57,454 bases of DNA from Cellulophaga baltica (GTDB lineage: Bacteria > Bacteroidota > Bacteroidia > Flavobacteriales > Flavobacteriaceae), in the NCBI RefSeq assembly GCF_018861125.1, contig NZ_JAHKQN010000029.1:1-57454 (forward strand), read 5' to 3'. Below, piece after piece: positions 8,549 through 16,437 of the stretch; positions within the stretch are counted from its first letter, which is position 1; each line of letters opens with the position of its first letter. The notes beneath the pieces were generated by a model, which was not told the DNA's origin, ran no database searches, and worked only from the letters and a program-made list of their open reading frames with translations. The position numbers were made by a program, and so were the translations under genes.

Positions 8549-8691
8549 GCATTTTATAAGTAGGATTTCAAAGTATTTGGGTAATACTTTAGCTATTGTT
8601 AATTCGTGTTTTGGTTTGGGGAACCTTCACACTCGTTATGTAGTTTCATAACGTCCTTAGTTTTTGGGGAAAAAGGCTGTTACTTAATTAC
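8515..8691 (-). ncRNA. Candidate structured RNA with three CCC-loop hairpins, copy B
   Basis: Paralogue of the RNA at 7119-7288, about 177 nt. The hairpins are at 8655-8665/8670-8676 (stem sequence quite different from copy A yet still paired, with CCCC in the loop), 8613-8616/8622-8625 with an outer stem 8606-8609/8629-8632, and 8572-8577/8583-8588. All three loops keep CCC. The -7 box and upstream hexamers match copy A, and the promoter is more complete. The divergence of stem 1 with retained pairing supports a folded RNA rather than a protein-coding or purely DNA element. Confidence 0.62.
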
Positions 8692-8695
8692 ATGT

Positions 8696-8760
8696 CAAAG
8701 ATAGTGCGAACCTTACTGTTTTTACCAAAGTTTGTTGTGAACTGGACTTATAATGTTGTG
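8696..8760 (-). promoter_or_regulatory. Promoter and upstream CACAAC pair of RNA copy B
   Basis: Minus strand: -33 TTTG at 8729-8726, a 22-nt spacer, then the -7 box TATCTTTG at 8703-8696. This is a full match to the TTG-N(17-23)-TAnnTTTG consensus. CACAAC hexamers (plus-strand GTTGTG at 8734-8739 and 8755-8760) are 21 bp apart, as in copy A. Confidence 0.6.
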
Positions 8761-8828
8761 GAGTATATAAACCGCTTTTTTTTTCGATAAATTGTCTTTT
8801 TTTGTAGTCTTAAATTTGTAGGAATTAG

Positions 8829-8858
8829 AAGCCCCTTGAATTAATTCAAGGGGCTTTT
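8829..8858. terminator. Terminator downstream of hflX
   Basis: A perfect palindrome, AAGCCCCTTGAATT and its complement, 8829-8856. The T run is better on the plus strand (TTTT at 8855-8858) than on the minus strand. It lies 25 bp beyond the hflX stop codon, so it probably ends hflX and insulates the RNA promoter. Confidence 0.7.
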
Positions 8859-8882
8859 AATATTCTTTTAGATGTTTAAGTA

Positions 8883-10094
8883 CTAATATTCATCTAAATG
8901 CTCTGGGTACAAAAAGTTATTGTACGGAAATCGAGTTACGTGAATGTCTCTTACTTCATCATAAACACGTTTTCTAAACTCATCTAAATTGTCTTTGTTT
9001 AATGCCGAGATAAATAAAGCTCTATCACCAACCTTACGCATCCAAGTTTGGCGCCATTCATTTAGGGTGTAGTGAATTTCAGTTTTTTCGGTAATTAAAT
9101 CATCTTCTTCAATAGTTTCATGCTCGTATTGATCAATTTTATTAAAAACCATAATCGTTTTTTTATCAGAAGAACCAATTTCCCCTAATATCTTATTTAC
9201 AGAGGCTATATGTTCTTCAAATTGCGGGTGTGATATATCAACAACGTGTAATAATAAATCTGCCTCACGTACCTCATCTAACGTACCTTTAAAACTCTCC
9301 ACTAATTGTGTAGGTAATTTTCTGATAAACCCAACCGTATCACTTAAAAGAAATGGTAAGTTGCCAATAACTACTTTACGAACGGTAGTATCAAGCGTTG
9401 CAAATAATTTGTTTTCGGCAAATACTTCACTTTTACTTACCACATTCATTAAGGTAGACTTACCAACGTTGGTATACCCAACTAAAGCTACACGAACTAA
9501 AGCACCACGGTTACCACGTTGGGTTTCCATTTGCCTATCAATTTTTAAAAGCTTTTTCTTCAATAATGAAATACGGTCACGAACAATACGTCTATCCGTT
9601 TCAATTTCCGTTTCACCAGGTCCACGCATACCAATACCACCCTTTTGTCTTTCTAAGTGTGTCCAAAGTCCTGTTAATCTTGGTAATAAATATTCGTATT
9701 GTGCAAGCTCTACTTGTGTTCTGGCATAACTAGTCTGTGCGCGTTGCGAGAAAATGTCTAATATAAGTAAGGTACGGTCTAATATTTTGCAACGTAATTG
9801 TTTTTCAATGTTACGTTGTTGGGCTGGTGATAATTCATCATCAAAAACCACACAACCAATTTTGTGCTCTTCAACATAAGCCTCAACATCTTTCATTTTT
9901 CCACTCCCAATATACGTTTTAGGGTTAGGAACATCTATTTTTTGAGTAAAACGTTTAAATACTTCGCCACCAGCAGTATAGGTTAAGAACTCTAGCTCAT
10001 CTAAATATTCTTTTACCTTTTCTTCTGTCTGGTCTCTATTCACAACGCCGATTAGTACCGTGCGTTCATAATCTATTTCCTTTTGCTCTAACAT
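8883..10094 (-). CDS. hflX: GTPase HflX
   Basis: 403 residues. The N-terminal HflX domain carries PNPKTYIGSGKMKDV and CVVFDDELSPAQQRNIE; a linker carries GGIGMRGPGETEIETDRR (about 152-169), the strongest family signature. The G domain has the P-loop GYTNVGKS (206-213), DTVGFIRKLP and NKID. HflX is a ribosome-associated GTPase that splits stalled or heat-damaged 70S particles; length and motifs are complete. It is transcribed divergently from the EEP gene across a 75-bp gap with a -7 box on each strand. Confidence 0.97.
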   Translation of the reverse strand: MLEQKEIDYERTVLIGVVNRDQTEEKVKEYLDELEFLTYTAGGEVFKRFTQKIDVPNPKTYIGSGKMKDVEAYVEEHKIGCVVFDDELSPAQQRNIEKQLRCKILDRTLLILDIFSQRAQTSYARTQVELAQYEYLLPRLTGLWTHLERQKGGIGMRGPGETEIETDRRIVRDRISLLKKKLLKIDRQMETQRGNRGALVRVALVGYTNVGKSTLMNVVSKSEVFAENKLFATLDTTVRKVVIGNLPFLLSDTVGFIRKLPTQLVESFKGTLDEVREADLLLHVVDISHPQFEEHIASVNKILGEIGSSDKKTIMVFNKIDQYEHETIEEDDLITEKTEIHYTLNEWRQTWMRKVGDRALFISALNKDNLDEFRKRVYDEVRDIHVTRFPYNNFLYPEHLDEY

Positions 10095-10110
10095 ATACTA
10101 AATTAAAGTA

Positions 10111-10118
10111 CAAATCTA
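10111..10118 (-). promoter_or_regulatory. Putative -7 box of hflX
   Basis: TAGATTTG on the minus strand fits TAnnTTTG and stands 17 bp before the start codon. No TTG was found at the -33 distance, so support is from one box only. Confidence 0.4.
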
Positions 10119-10142
10119 ATGAATACTACTGTAGCTATTTTG

Positions 10143-10150
10143 TATTTTTG
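10143..10150 (+). promoter_or_regulatory. Putative -7 box of the EEP gene
   Basis: TATTTTTG fits TAnnTTTG, 20 bp before the ATG at 10170. No -33 TTG is present. Such boxes can arise by chance in AT-rich DNA. Confidence 0.4.
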
Positions 10151-10169
10151 AAAGTCTAGTTCTAAAATT

Positions 10170-11144
10170 ATGCTTTTTTCTTATTTTAAAAAAAAAGACA
10201 ATAAAAGTCTTTTTACAATTGCCTTCTACAATTTAGAAAATCTTTTTGATACAATTAATGATCCTAAAAAATTAGATAGTGATTTTACTCCTAATGGAAG
10301 ATTAAATTGGACTCCAAAACGATACAAAAGTAAGTTAAACAAATTAGCGAGTACTATAGCAAAAATAGGCAAGAATACTTCAGGAAAAGCGCCTGTACTT
10401 ATTGGTGTAGCAGAGGTCGAAAACAAAACAGCCCTGAGAGACCTTATTAATGTTGAAGATTTGAAAAAAGAAGATTATGCATATTTGCATTATGATTCGC
10501 CAGATGAGCGTGGTATAGATAATGCGCTTATTTATGATAAGCGTTATTTTAAAGTAATTAGCTCAAAACCATTACCTTTAATTGTTAATAATTTAGACGG
10601 CGCTCAAGATATGACTAGGGATATTTTGTATGTGCATGGTAAATTAAATAATGAAGATGTACATGTTTTTGTAAATCATTGGCCGTCTAGGCGCGATGGT
10701 GGTGATGAAACGGAGTATAAACGAATTAAAGCTTCAGAAACCTTGATCTTTTTTATGGAAACTATAGAAGAGAAATATTCAGACCCTAACTATATAGTGA
10801 TGGGTGATTTCAATGATGGGCCAAAAACAAAGAGCATAAAAAATTTAGTGGACACAAAGAATTTGTACAACCCAATGGAAAAACTTCAAACACCAAAAAG
10901 GGGTAGTGCTAATTACAAATTCAATTGGATGCTTTTTGATCAAATTATTATTTCGCATAGTTTTTTAAATTTTGAAAAAAAGACCCATAGTTACCATGTT
11001 GCAAATATTTTTGATGAGCATTTTTTAACTGAATTTAAAGGTAAATTTAAAGGTAGCCCGTATAGAACGTATGTAGGTAGACGTTATATGGGCGGTTATA
11101 GTGACCATTTTCCGGTATATATTCAATTAAAATTTAATAAATAA
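10170..11144 (+). CDS. Endonuclease/exonuclease/phosphatase family protein
   Basis: 324 residues of the EEP fold. Motifs in order: FYNLENLFD (Asn metal ligand region), GVAEVENK (catalytic Glu), FVNHWPSR (His and Asn of the active site), MGDFNDGP (Asp and Asn) and GYSDHFPVYIQL (terminal Asp-His). The active-site set is complete, so a Mg-dependent phosphodiesterase or nuclease is likely; the substrate is open. No cleavable signal peptide is obvious. Flavobacteria commonly have such proteins with roles in phosphate or DNA scavenging, but that is inference here. It is a single gene, divergent from hflX. Confidence 0.9.
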   Translation: MLFSYFKKKDNKSLFTIAFYNLENLFDTINDPKKLDSDFTPNGRLNWTPKRYKSKLNKLASTIAKIGKNTSGKAPVLIGVAEVENKTALRDLINVEDLKKEDYAYLHYDSPDERGIDNALIYDKRYFKVISSKPLPLIVNNLDGAQDMTRDILYVHGKLNNEDVHVFVNHWPSRRDGGDETEYKRIKASETLIFFMETIEEKYSDPNYIVMGDFNDGPKTKSIKNLVDTKNLYNPMEKLQTPKRGSANYKFNWMLFDQIIISHSFLNFEKKTHSYHVANIFDEHFLTEFKGKFKGSPYRTYVGRRYMGGYSDHFPVYIQLKFNK

Positions 11145-11250
11145 GTCTCATTTTCTTTAAAAAATGAGGCTAAAATACTGTGAAATAACAAATTGAGTGT
11201 ATTTCATCGAAAAAATCACGTTCTTTAACGACTGTTTTGTGTATTTGACA

Positions 11251-11258
11251 TATATTTG
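11251..11258 (+). promoter_or_regulatory. Putative -7 box of the subtilase gene
   Basis: TATATTTG fits TAnnTTTG, with the ATG 28 bp further on. The -33 region (about 11221-11231) has only T-rich sequence and no TTG. Confidence 0.45.
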
Positions 11259-11285
11259 TAGTCCAAATCTTACTAAACCTACAAA

Positions 11286-13499
11286 ATGGATTACACAACT
11301 GCTTTCCCAAAGAGCGTTTGTATGTCTTTTTTAATGTTATTTGCTATTGGTAATATAACATTTGCGACGGCACAAACCAAAGAATCGAAGAGACGTATAT
11401 CGTCTGAGTACAGCGCACGAAATTTAAGTAGTGTAAGCGCAAAATTCGTTAAAGAGTTTGATGCTAAGCAAATTAAACTAAACGCCTATGCAAAGGCAAA
11501 TGGGTTGAAGCTTTCTGAAAAGTTAGCAACAGGAGAAGATGTTTCTTTGGTTGATATTGGAGAAGATGGAACGCCTTTGTATTACAGTACGTTTAGTGAT
11601 AATACCAGTGCTATATCAAGAGCAAACACTTTATATGAAGGTGGTTTGTTAGATTTAGGACTTAGTGGTACAGGAATGCAAGTTGGCGTTTGGGATTCTG
11701 GAGCTGCATTACCTACTCACCAAGAATTTAATTCAAGAGCTACTATTGCAGATGAAGCTTCAATAATAAGTGACCATGCGACAATGGTTTTGGGCACTAT
11801 GATATCTTCTGGAATAAAATCAAAAGCTAAAGGTGTTGCTTACAATGCTACTGCAGTAACTAATGACTGGAGTGCAGATAAAGTTGAGGTAACTGCCGCT
11901 GCAGCAGATGGTTTATTACTTTCAAACCATTCATACGGTATTCAACCAAATAATGTGCCTGATTGGTACTTTGGTGCTTATATACAAGTATCACAAGATT
12001 GGGATGAAATTATGTATAACGCTCCTTATTATTTAATGGTAACTGCAGCAGGTAATGCACAAAGTTTAAAATATAACGATACTCCAATTTATGGAAAAAA
12101 CTCTGATGGTTTTGATTTGTTATTAGGATTTTCCACTTCAAAAAACGGAATTAATGTTGCTGCTGTTGATACTAATGTAGATAATGACGGTAATTTAAAA
12201 GATGCTGAAGTAGCAACTTATAGTAGTCTTGGTCCTATTGATGATGGTCGTATTAAGCCAGATATTGCTGGTTGTGGTGCAAATATTTACTCAAGTGAAG
12301 CAACGGATAATTCTAGTTACGATACTTATACAGGTACGTCAATGGCAGCACCAGGAATTACAAGTACAATGTTGTTGTTACAAGAATATTATTCAAAATT
12401 AAATAGTACGTTTATGAAAGCGGCTACTTTAAAAGGTTTGGTATTGCATAGTGCTGATGATGTAAATGAAAAAGGTCCGGATTATAAAATGGGTTGGGGA
12501 GTTATCAATGCTAAAAATGCGGCAGAGATTATTACTAATGATGAGTTTACAAGTATAATTGCGGAAGAAAGCTTAGCAGAAGGAGAAAACTATACTTTTA
12601 CTGTTGATGCAAAAGATAACGAAACATTATTGGCTTCAATTTCATGGACAGACCCAGCAGGTACATATATTAATAAAGGTGAATTAAACAATACGACAGC
12701 GGCATTAGTAAATGATTTAGATATTAGAATTACTGACGAGAATAATAACGAATACTTTCCTTGGAAATTAAATGCTAAAGTAGCTGGTGCTGATGCAACT
12801 AAAGGTGACAACTTAGTAGATCCTTTTGAAAAAATTGAAATAGAAAATGCATCAGGTACTTACACAATTACGGTTAGTCACAAAGGTTCTATTACAAATG
12901 ATATTCAAAATTTTTCATTAATTGTTTCAAATGTAAGTTTAACAGCGTGTACTGCGGAAGCTCCTGAAGAAATAGGAATTGCATCAGTAGATGAAACAAG
13001 TATTATGGTTGATTGGAAAGCAACTGAAGATTCATTTTACGAAGTAGAATACAAAGAAGAAAATTCAGAAGAATGGACTACTCTTTTTCCTGAAGAAAAT
13101 ATGGTGCAATTAGAAGGTTTAACTTTAGGTAAAGCTTATGAAGTGCAAGTAAGAACAAATTGTTCAATGAATATTTTTTCAGATTTCTCAATGGTTAAAA
13201 GCTTTGTTTTTAATGGTTTAGATACAGATCTAGCTTTCGAATTAACAAAAGAAGAGTTAGCCATTCAAAAAGAATTAAAATATACTGTTTATCCTAACCC
13301 TACCGTAGAGCAAATAAGCGTAAATGGTGAGTTAAGTGAAAATGCTTATTATAGTATTATTTCAAGTTCGGGTACAGTATTAAAAAATGGAAAAGTAGAT
13401 AATGAAGCTATTGAAGTAAACAGTTTATCATCTGGTTTATACTCATTAACCATTTTTGAAGATGGTGAGCAACATTCAATGAAATTTATAAAAAACTAA
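11286..13499 (+). CDS. Secreted S8 (subtilisin-like) serine peptidase with Fn3 and T9SS type A sorting domain
   Basis: 737 residues. Signal peptide (about 1-30, ending ATAQ) and a short propeptide, then the S8 domain: Asp137 (VWDSGA), His164 (SDHATMV), the oxyanion Asn257 (AAGNAQ) and Ser352 (GTSMAAPG), all in the D-H-S order. A CUB-like beta domain follows (about 435-550; NDLDIRITDENN), then a fibronectin type III domain (about 553-645), and a C-terminal sorting domain (about 665-737) with YPNPT and SLSSGLYSLTIF. The protein is inferred to be exported by T9SS and attached or released at the surface as a peptidase. The His motif reads HATMV rather than the usual HGTHV, but the catalytic triad is intact. 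Single gene with its own promoter. Confidence 0.94.
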   Translation: MDYTTAFPKSVCMSFLMLFAIGNITFATAQTKESKRRISSEYSARNLSSVSAKFVKEFDAKQIKLNAYAKANGLKLSEKLATGEDVSLVDIGEDGTPLYYSTFSDNTSAISRANTLYEGGLLDLGLSGTGMQVGVWDSGAALPTHQEFNSRATIADEASIISDHATMVLGTMISSGIKSKAKGVAYNATAVTNDWSADKVEVTAAAADGLLLSNHSYGIQPNNVPDWYFGAYIQVSQDWDEIMYNAPYYLMVTAAGNAQSLKYNDTPIYGKNSDGFDLLLGFSTSKNGINVAAVDTNVDNDGNLKDAEVATYSSLGPIDDGRIKPDIAGCGANIYSSEATDNSSYDTYTGTSMAAPGITSTMLLLQEYYSKLNSTFMKAATLKGLVLHSADDVNEKGPDYKMGWGVINAKNAAEIITNDEFTSIIAEESLAEGENYTFTVDAKDNETLLASISWTDPAGTYINKGELNNTTAALVNDLDIRITDENNNEYFPWKLNAKVAGADATKGDNLVDPFEKIEIENASGTYTITVSHKGSITNDIQNFSLIVSNVSLTACTAEAPEEIGIASVDETSIMVDWKATEDSFYEVEYKEENSEEWTTLFPEENMVQLEGLTLGKAYEVQVRTNCSMNIFSDFSMVKSFVFNGLDTDLAFELTKEELAIQKELKYTVYPNPTVEQISVNGELSENAYYSIISSSGTVLKNGKVDNEAIEVNSLSSGLYSLTIFEDGEQHSMKFIKN

Positions 13500-13629
13500 T
13501 ATTATGAAGATCAATCGCGAAGGAAGTTCCCCCATTCTTTTATTCTGCTTAAAGTCACTAAAAGCTTATTTTAATATAAGAATGGTTATTGATTTTAGAA
13601 AAGTTGAGTAATAAGGAGCATAGTAAACA

Positions 13630-14343
13630 TTACACATTTTTAATTTCGTGGATTTCAAGTAATTTTTCATTTCTAAGTCTTAAAAATACTTGTGCTGTAG
13701 TAACTACATCAAGCTCACAGTATTTTACAATTCGGTTCATATCATTATCAACATAAAAAACTTCACGAACCATACTCCCGTCAATATCACCTTTTGGTGA
13801 AGGTATTCCTAAAACATTAGCCATAAGCTTTAATGAGGTAAAATGTTTAAAATCACCAAATTTCCACAATTCCATAGTATCTATATGCGGAATTTCCCAT
13901 GGTTTTTTACCAAACATATTTAGTTTATAAGGCAAATCAATTTGGTTAATCAACATTCTTCTAGCAATAAAAGGGAAGTCAAATTCTTTAGCATTGTGAC
14001 CACAAAGCATATATTTTTGAGCACTAAAATGCCCTTCTAATAATTTTTTAAATTCAGTTAATAATTTTGCTTCATCACCATGAAAAGTAGTAACTCTGAA
14101 ACTTCTACTTTCTTGATTATTATTAAAGTATCCAACAGAAATGCATATTATTTTTCCAAACTCTGCCCAAATACCGGCACGCTCATAAAACTCTTCGGCA
14201 GTAAAATCATCTTTACGTTGGTATTGTGACTTTTGTTCCCATAGTTCTTTTTTATCATCATTAAGCGCATTAAAATTTTCTTGCTCAGGAACGGTTTCAA
14301 TATCTAAAAATAAAATATGTTCAAGGTTTATTTTTTGTAACAT
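13630..14343 (-). CDS. PolB-type 3'-5' exonuclease (DNA_pol_B_exo2 family)
   Basis: 237 residues with the DnaQ-like fold. Exo I is FLDIETVPE (Asp14, Glu16), exo II is GHNAKEFDFPFIARR and exo III is KYCELDVVTTAQVFLR. This matches the family of stand-alone 3'-5' exonucleases related to the proofreading domain of DNA polymerase B. It is cytoplasmic and acts on DNA or RNA ends, presumably in repair. The start at 14343 is two bases beyond the stop of the short minus-strand ORF 14346-14513, so the two would be co-transcribed if that ORF is expressed. Confidence 0.9.
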   Translation of the reverse strand: MLQKINLEHILFLDIETVPEQENFNALNDDKKELWEQKSQYQRKDDFTAEEFYERAGIWAEFGKIICISVGYFNNNQESRSFRVTTFHGDEAKLLTEFKKLLEGHFSAQKYMLCGHNAKEFDFPFIARRMLINQIDLPYKLNMFGKKPWEIPHIDTMELWKFGDFKHFTSLKLMANVLGIPSPKGDIDGSMVREVFYVDNDMNRIVKYCELDVVTTAQVFLRLRNEKLLEIHEIKNV

Positions 14344-14345
14344 GT

Positions 14346-14513
14346 TTAGTTTTCTTTAATGAATAATAGGACATTTAAAAGCTCAAAAGAGGATTCTTCA
14401 ATTTCAATAATAAAATAAATTGAACCTAAAATAGACCAGTTAATTATAAGAGGAAAACGATTTAAAGCACTTTCTGCTTTACTGGTAATGTTGTATAATG
14501 ATGGATTTTTCAT
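14346..14513 (-). CDS. Short ORF resembling the N-terminus of a DUF4153-type membrane protein; possible remnant
   Basis: 55 codons: MKNPSLYNITSKAESALNRF, then PLIINWSILGSIYFIIEIEE and a hydrophobic end. The NPSL...KAESALNRFPL opening followed by a hydrophobic helix recalls the start of flavobacterial DUF4153 membrane proteins, which are several hundred residues long, so this may be a truncated copy. It is equally possible that it is a small membrane protein. It lies immediately ahead of the exonuclease gene with a 2-bp gap, which argues against pure junk. Confidence 0.4.
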   Translation of the reverse strand: MKNPSLYNITSKAESALNRFPLIINWSILGSIYFIIEIEESSFELLNVLLFIKEN

Positions 14514-14760
14514 TTAGAAATTTATTTGGTTACTTATCAAAGTTAAGTTGATAAACTCCCAGTTTATAGTGATTTTTTTCGGATTTTTCAATAGATATTA
14601 AATTACACAGAACAAACTAACTAGTTGGTTTTTAATAGCTGGAAGTAAATCCATGTAATATAAAACTACTTTTTTAGGTATTTTAGTATCGATTAACGGT
14701 AAAAACATGGTGAGAATATAGCTAATGTCACCAATATACAAACCAAGTGGTTTGTAAAAA
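14514..14760. other. Gene-poor stretch, possibly decayed coding sequence
   Basis: The minus strand has one short open frame at 14598-14708 (36 codons, starting MFLPLIDTKIPKKVVLYYMD) whose composition looks protein-like, but it has no upstream continuation and no recognised family. The rest shows nothing I can name. It could be a degraded gene between ogt and the DUF4153-like fragment. Confidence 0.35.
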
Positions 14761-15237
14761 TTAGAATAAAGAGGTCTGTTTAAACGGACTTTCGTGCTCT
14801 AAAAGCCATTGTTTACGTTGCAAACCACCCGCATAACCAGTTAATGATCCATCGCTACCAATAACACGATGGCAAGGCACGATAATCCATAATGGATTTT
14901 TACCATTTGCATTAGCAACAGCTCTAATTGCTTTGGTGTCACCTAATGTTTTTGAGAGCTCTAAATAAGAAGTGGTTTTCCCATAAGGTATTTCTTCAAG
15001 TGCTTTCCAGACTCGTTTTTGAAAATCTGTTCCATCTGGGTTTAAGTCTAAAGAAAAATTTTTTCGTTTACCTTCAAAGTATTCTTTTAATTGATATACC
15101 GCGTCTTCTAATACTTCAGGAACAATATCTGTTATTGGTTCTGTTGCGTTTAAAACAGTAATTTCTGAAAGTCCGTTTTCGTCACCAACAAGCTTGGCAA
15201 TACCTAAAGGTGTTGGTACAAAAACAAAATCTTTCAT
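14761..15237 (-). CDS. ogt: Methylated-DNA-[protein]-cysteine S-methyltransferase
   Basis: 158 residues. It repairs O6-alkylguanine by irreversible transfer of the alkyl group to its own Cys122 in IVPCHRVIGSDG. The DNA-binding helix-turn-helix with the arginine finger (TKAIRAVANANGKNP) and the Asn hinge are present. No Ada-type N-terminal domain is present, so it is Ogt-like rather than Ada. It starts 1 bp after the stop of the CNNM-type gene and is surely co-transcribed with it; hemB lies further upstream on the same strand. Confidence 0.96.
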   Translation of the reverse strand: MKDFVFVPTPLGIAKLVGDENGLSEITVLNATEPITDIVPEVLEDAVYQLKEYFEGKRKNFSLDLNPDGTDFQKRVWKALEEIPYGKTTSYLELSKTLGDTKAIRAVANANGKNPLWIIVPCHRVIGSDGSLTGYAGGLQRKQWLLEHESPFKQTSLF

Positions 15238-15238
15238 T

Positions 15239-16354
15239 TTATTTTAAATCCTTATCAATAATACCACTTTCTTTAGCTCTATTTTCCCAGTTTTTTCTAG
15301 CTAGTACTTGTAAATCAGCAACGCTGTCACTTTCATCCATAATTTCAAGGCCTAAAAGTGTTTCGATTACATCTTCTACCGTAACTAAACCACTTACAGA
15401 TCCATATTCATCAACAACTAAGGCAATATGCTCTCTTTTGGCAATTAACATATCAAAAAGCTGTGGTATTGGTGTGTCTCTTTTAGCAATAACAATATCT
15501 CTTTTTATTTCAGATAATGGTATGTTATCATTCTTTTTAATAATCTCTTCAAGAATAACATCTTTTAAAACAAAACCAGTAATATTATCTACCTTATCAG
15601 TATAAACAGGAATACGAGAGAATCTTAATTTTGGGTTTTCTTCAAAAAAAGAACCTATTGTTTGCTTGTCAGAAGCAATTTTTACAACAGCTCTAGGTGT
15701 CATTACATCTTTTACAAGTACTTCATCAAAGCGCAAAAGGTTTTTAATAATAGTAGATTCAGATTTTTGAAAAACTCCTTCTTCATGAGCAATATCAGTC
15801 ATTGCAGTAAAATCTTCTCTACTTAGTACACTGCCATGATGCCCTTTTCCTCCAACAAGTTTAGTGAACAGTTGTAAAATCCATAGTAAACCAGTCCATT
15901 TTAAAACCAGGACCATTATTTTTAATGACTTTGCAGTAAAATTTGCCAATTGTCTCCAGTACGTTGCACCAATTGTTTTAGGTATAATCTCAGAAGCAAT
16001 TAAAATTAAAATTGTCATTACAGTAGAAACAATACCTACCATTAAGTCTTCAGTAAAAGTAACACCTAAAACTGTACTTTGTGTAGAACCGTATAGTTCT
16101 GCGTAAGCAACTTTAGCTTGTACACCAACCAATATGGCACCTACAGTATGTGCAATGGTGTTAATAGTTAAAATGGCAATTAAAGGCTTATCAACATCTT
16201 TTTTTAGTTCTTCAAGCGTGGTAGCAAAAGCTTTACCATCTTTAATATTAACGTTTATAAAAGTAGGTGTGATACTCAATAAAACAGCTTCAAGAATTGA
16301 GCATAGAAAAGAGAAAAATATAGATATTACTGCGTAAAATATTAAAAGACTCAT
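15239..16354 (-). CDS. CNNM/CorC-like membrane protein (DUF21 plus CBS pair)
   Basis: 371 residues. An N-terminal DUF21 domain with about four hydrophobic helices (1-165) is followed by a cytoplasmic CBS pair (about 205-335; VKDVMTPRAVVKIA and VVDEYGSVSGLVTVEDVIETLLG). It ends soon after the second CBS domain, so the C-terminal CorC_HlyC domain of longer relatives is missing. Homologues act in magnesium or cobalt transport or efflux; that is a family-level guess for this protein. The ogt gene follows after 1 bp, and the hemB stop lies 83 bp upstream. Confidence 0.92.
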   Translation of the reverse strand: MSLLIFYAVISIFFSFLCSILEAVLLSITPTFINVNIKDGKAFATTLEELKKDVDKPLIAILTINTIAHTVGAILVGVQAKVAYAELYGSTQSTVLGVTFTEDLMVGIVSTVMTILILIASEIIPKTIGATYWRQLANFTAKSLKIMVLVLKWTGLLWILQLFTKLVGGKGHHGSVLSREDFTAMTDIAHEEGVFQKSESTIIKNLLRFDEVLVKDVMTPRAVVKIASDKQTIGSFFEENPKLRFSRIPVYTDKVDNITGFVLKDVILEEIIKKNDNIPLSEIKRDIVIAKRDTPIPQLFDMLIAKREHIALVVDEYGSVSGLVTVEDVIETLLGLEIMDESDSVADLQVLARKNWENRAKESGIIDKDLK

Positions 16355-16437
16355 ATGTTAAATTTGAAAAACCTAAGATACCAATTATTATACTTTTTTT
16401 TAACTTATTTGATTCTAATTGTATTTTGATAAGCAAT

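Noticed and set aside
11147-11168. Hairpin CTCATTTT / AAAATGAG after the EEP gene
   Set aside because: No T run follows on the plus strand, so termination is not supported; it may be a weak transcript-end structure.
13504-13611. 35-codon plus-strand ORF starting MKINREGSS after the subtilase
   Set aside because: Short, no recognisable motif and no support from context.
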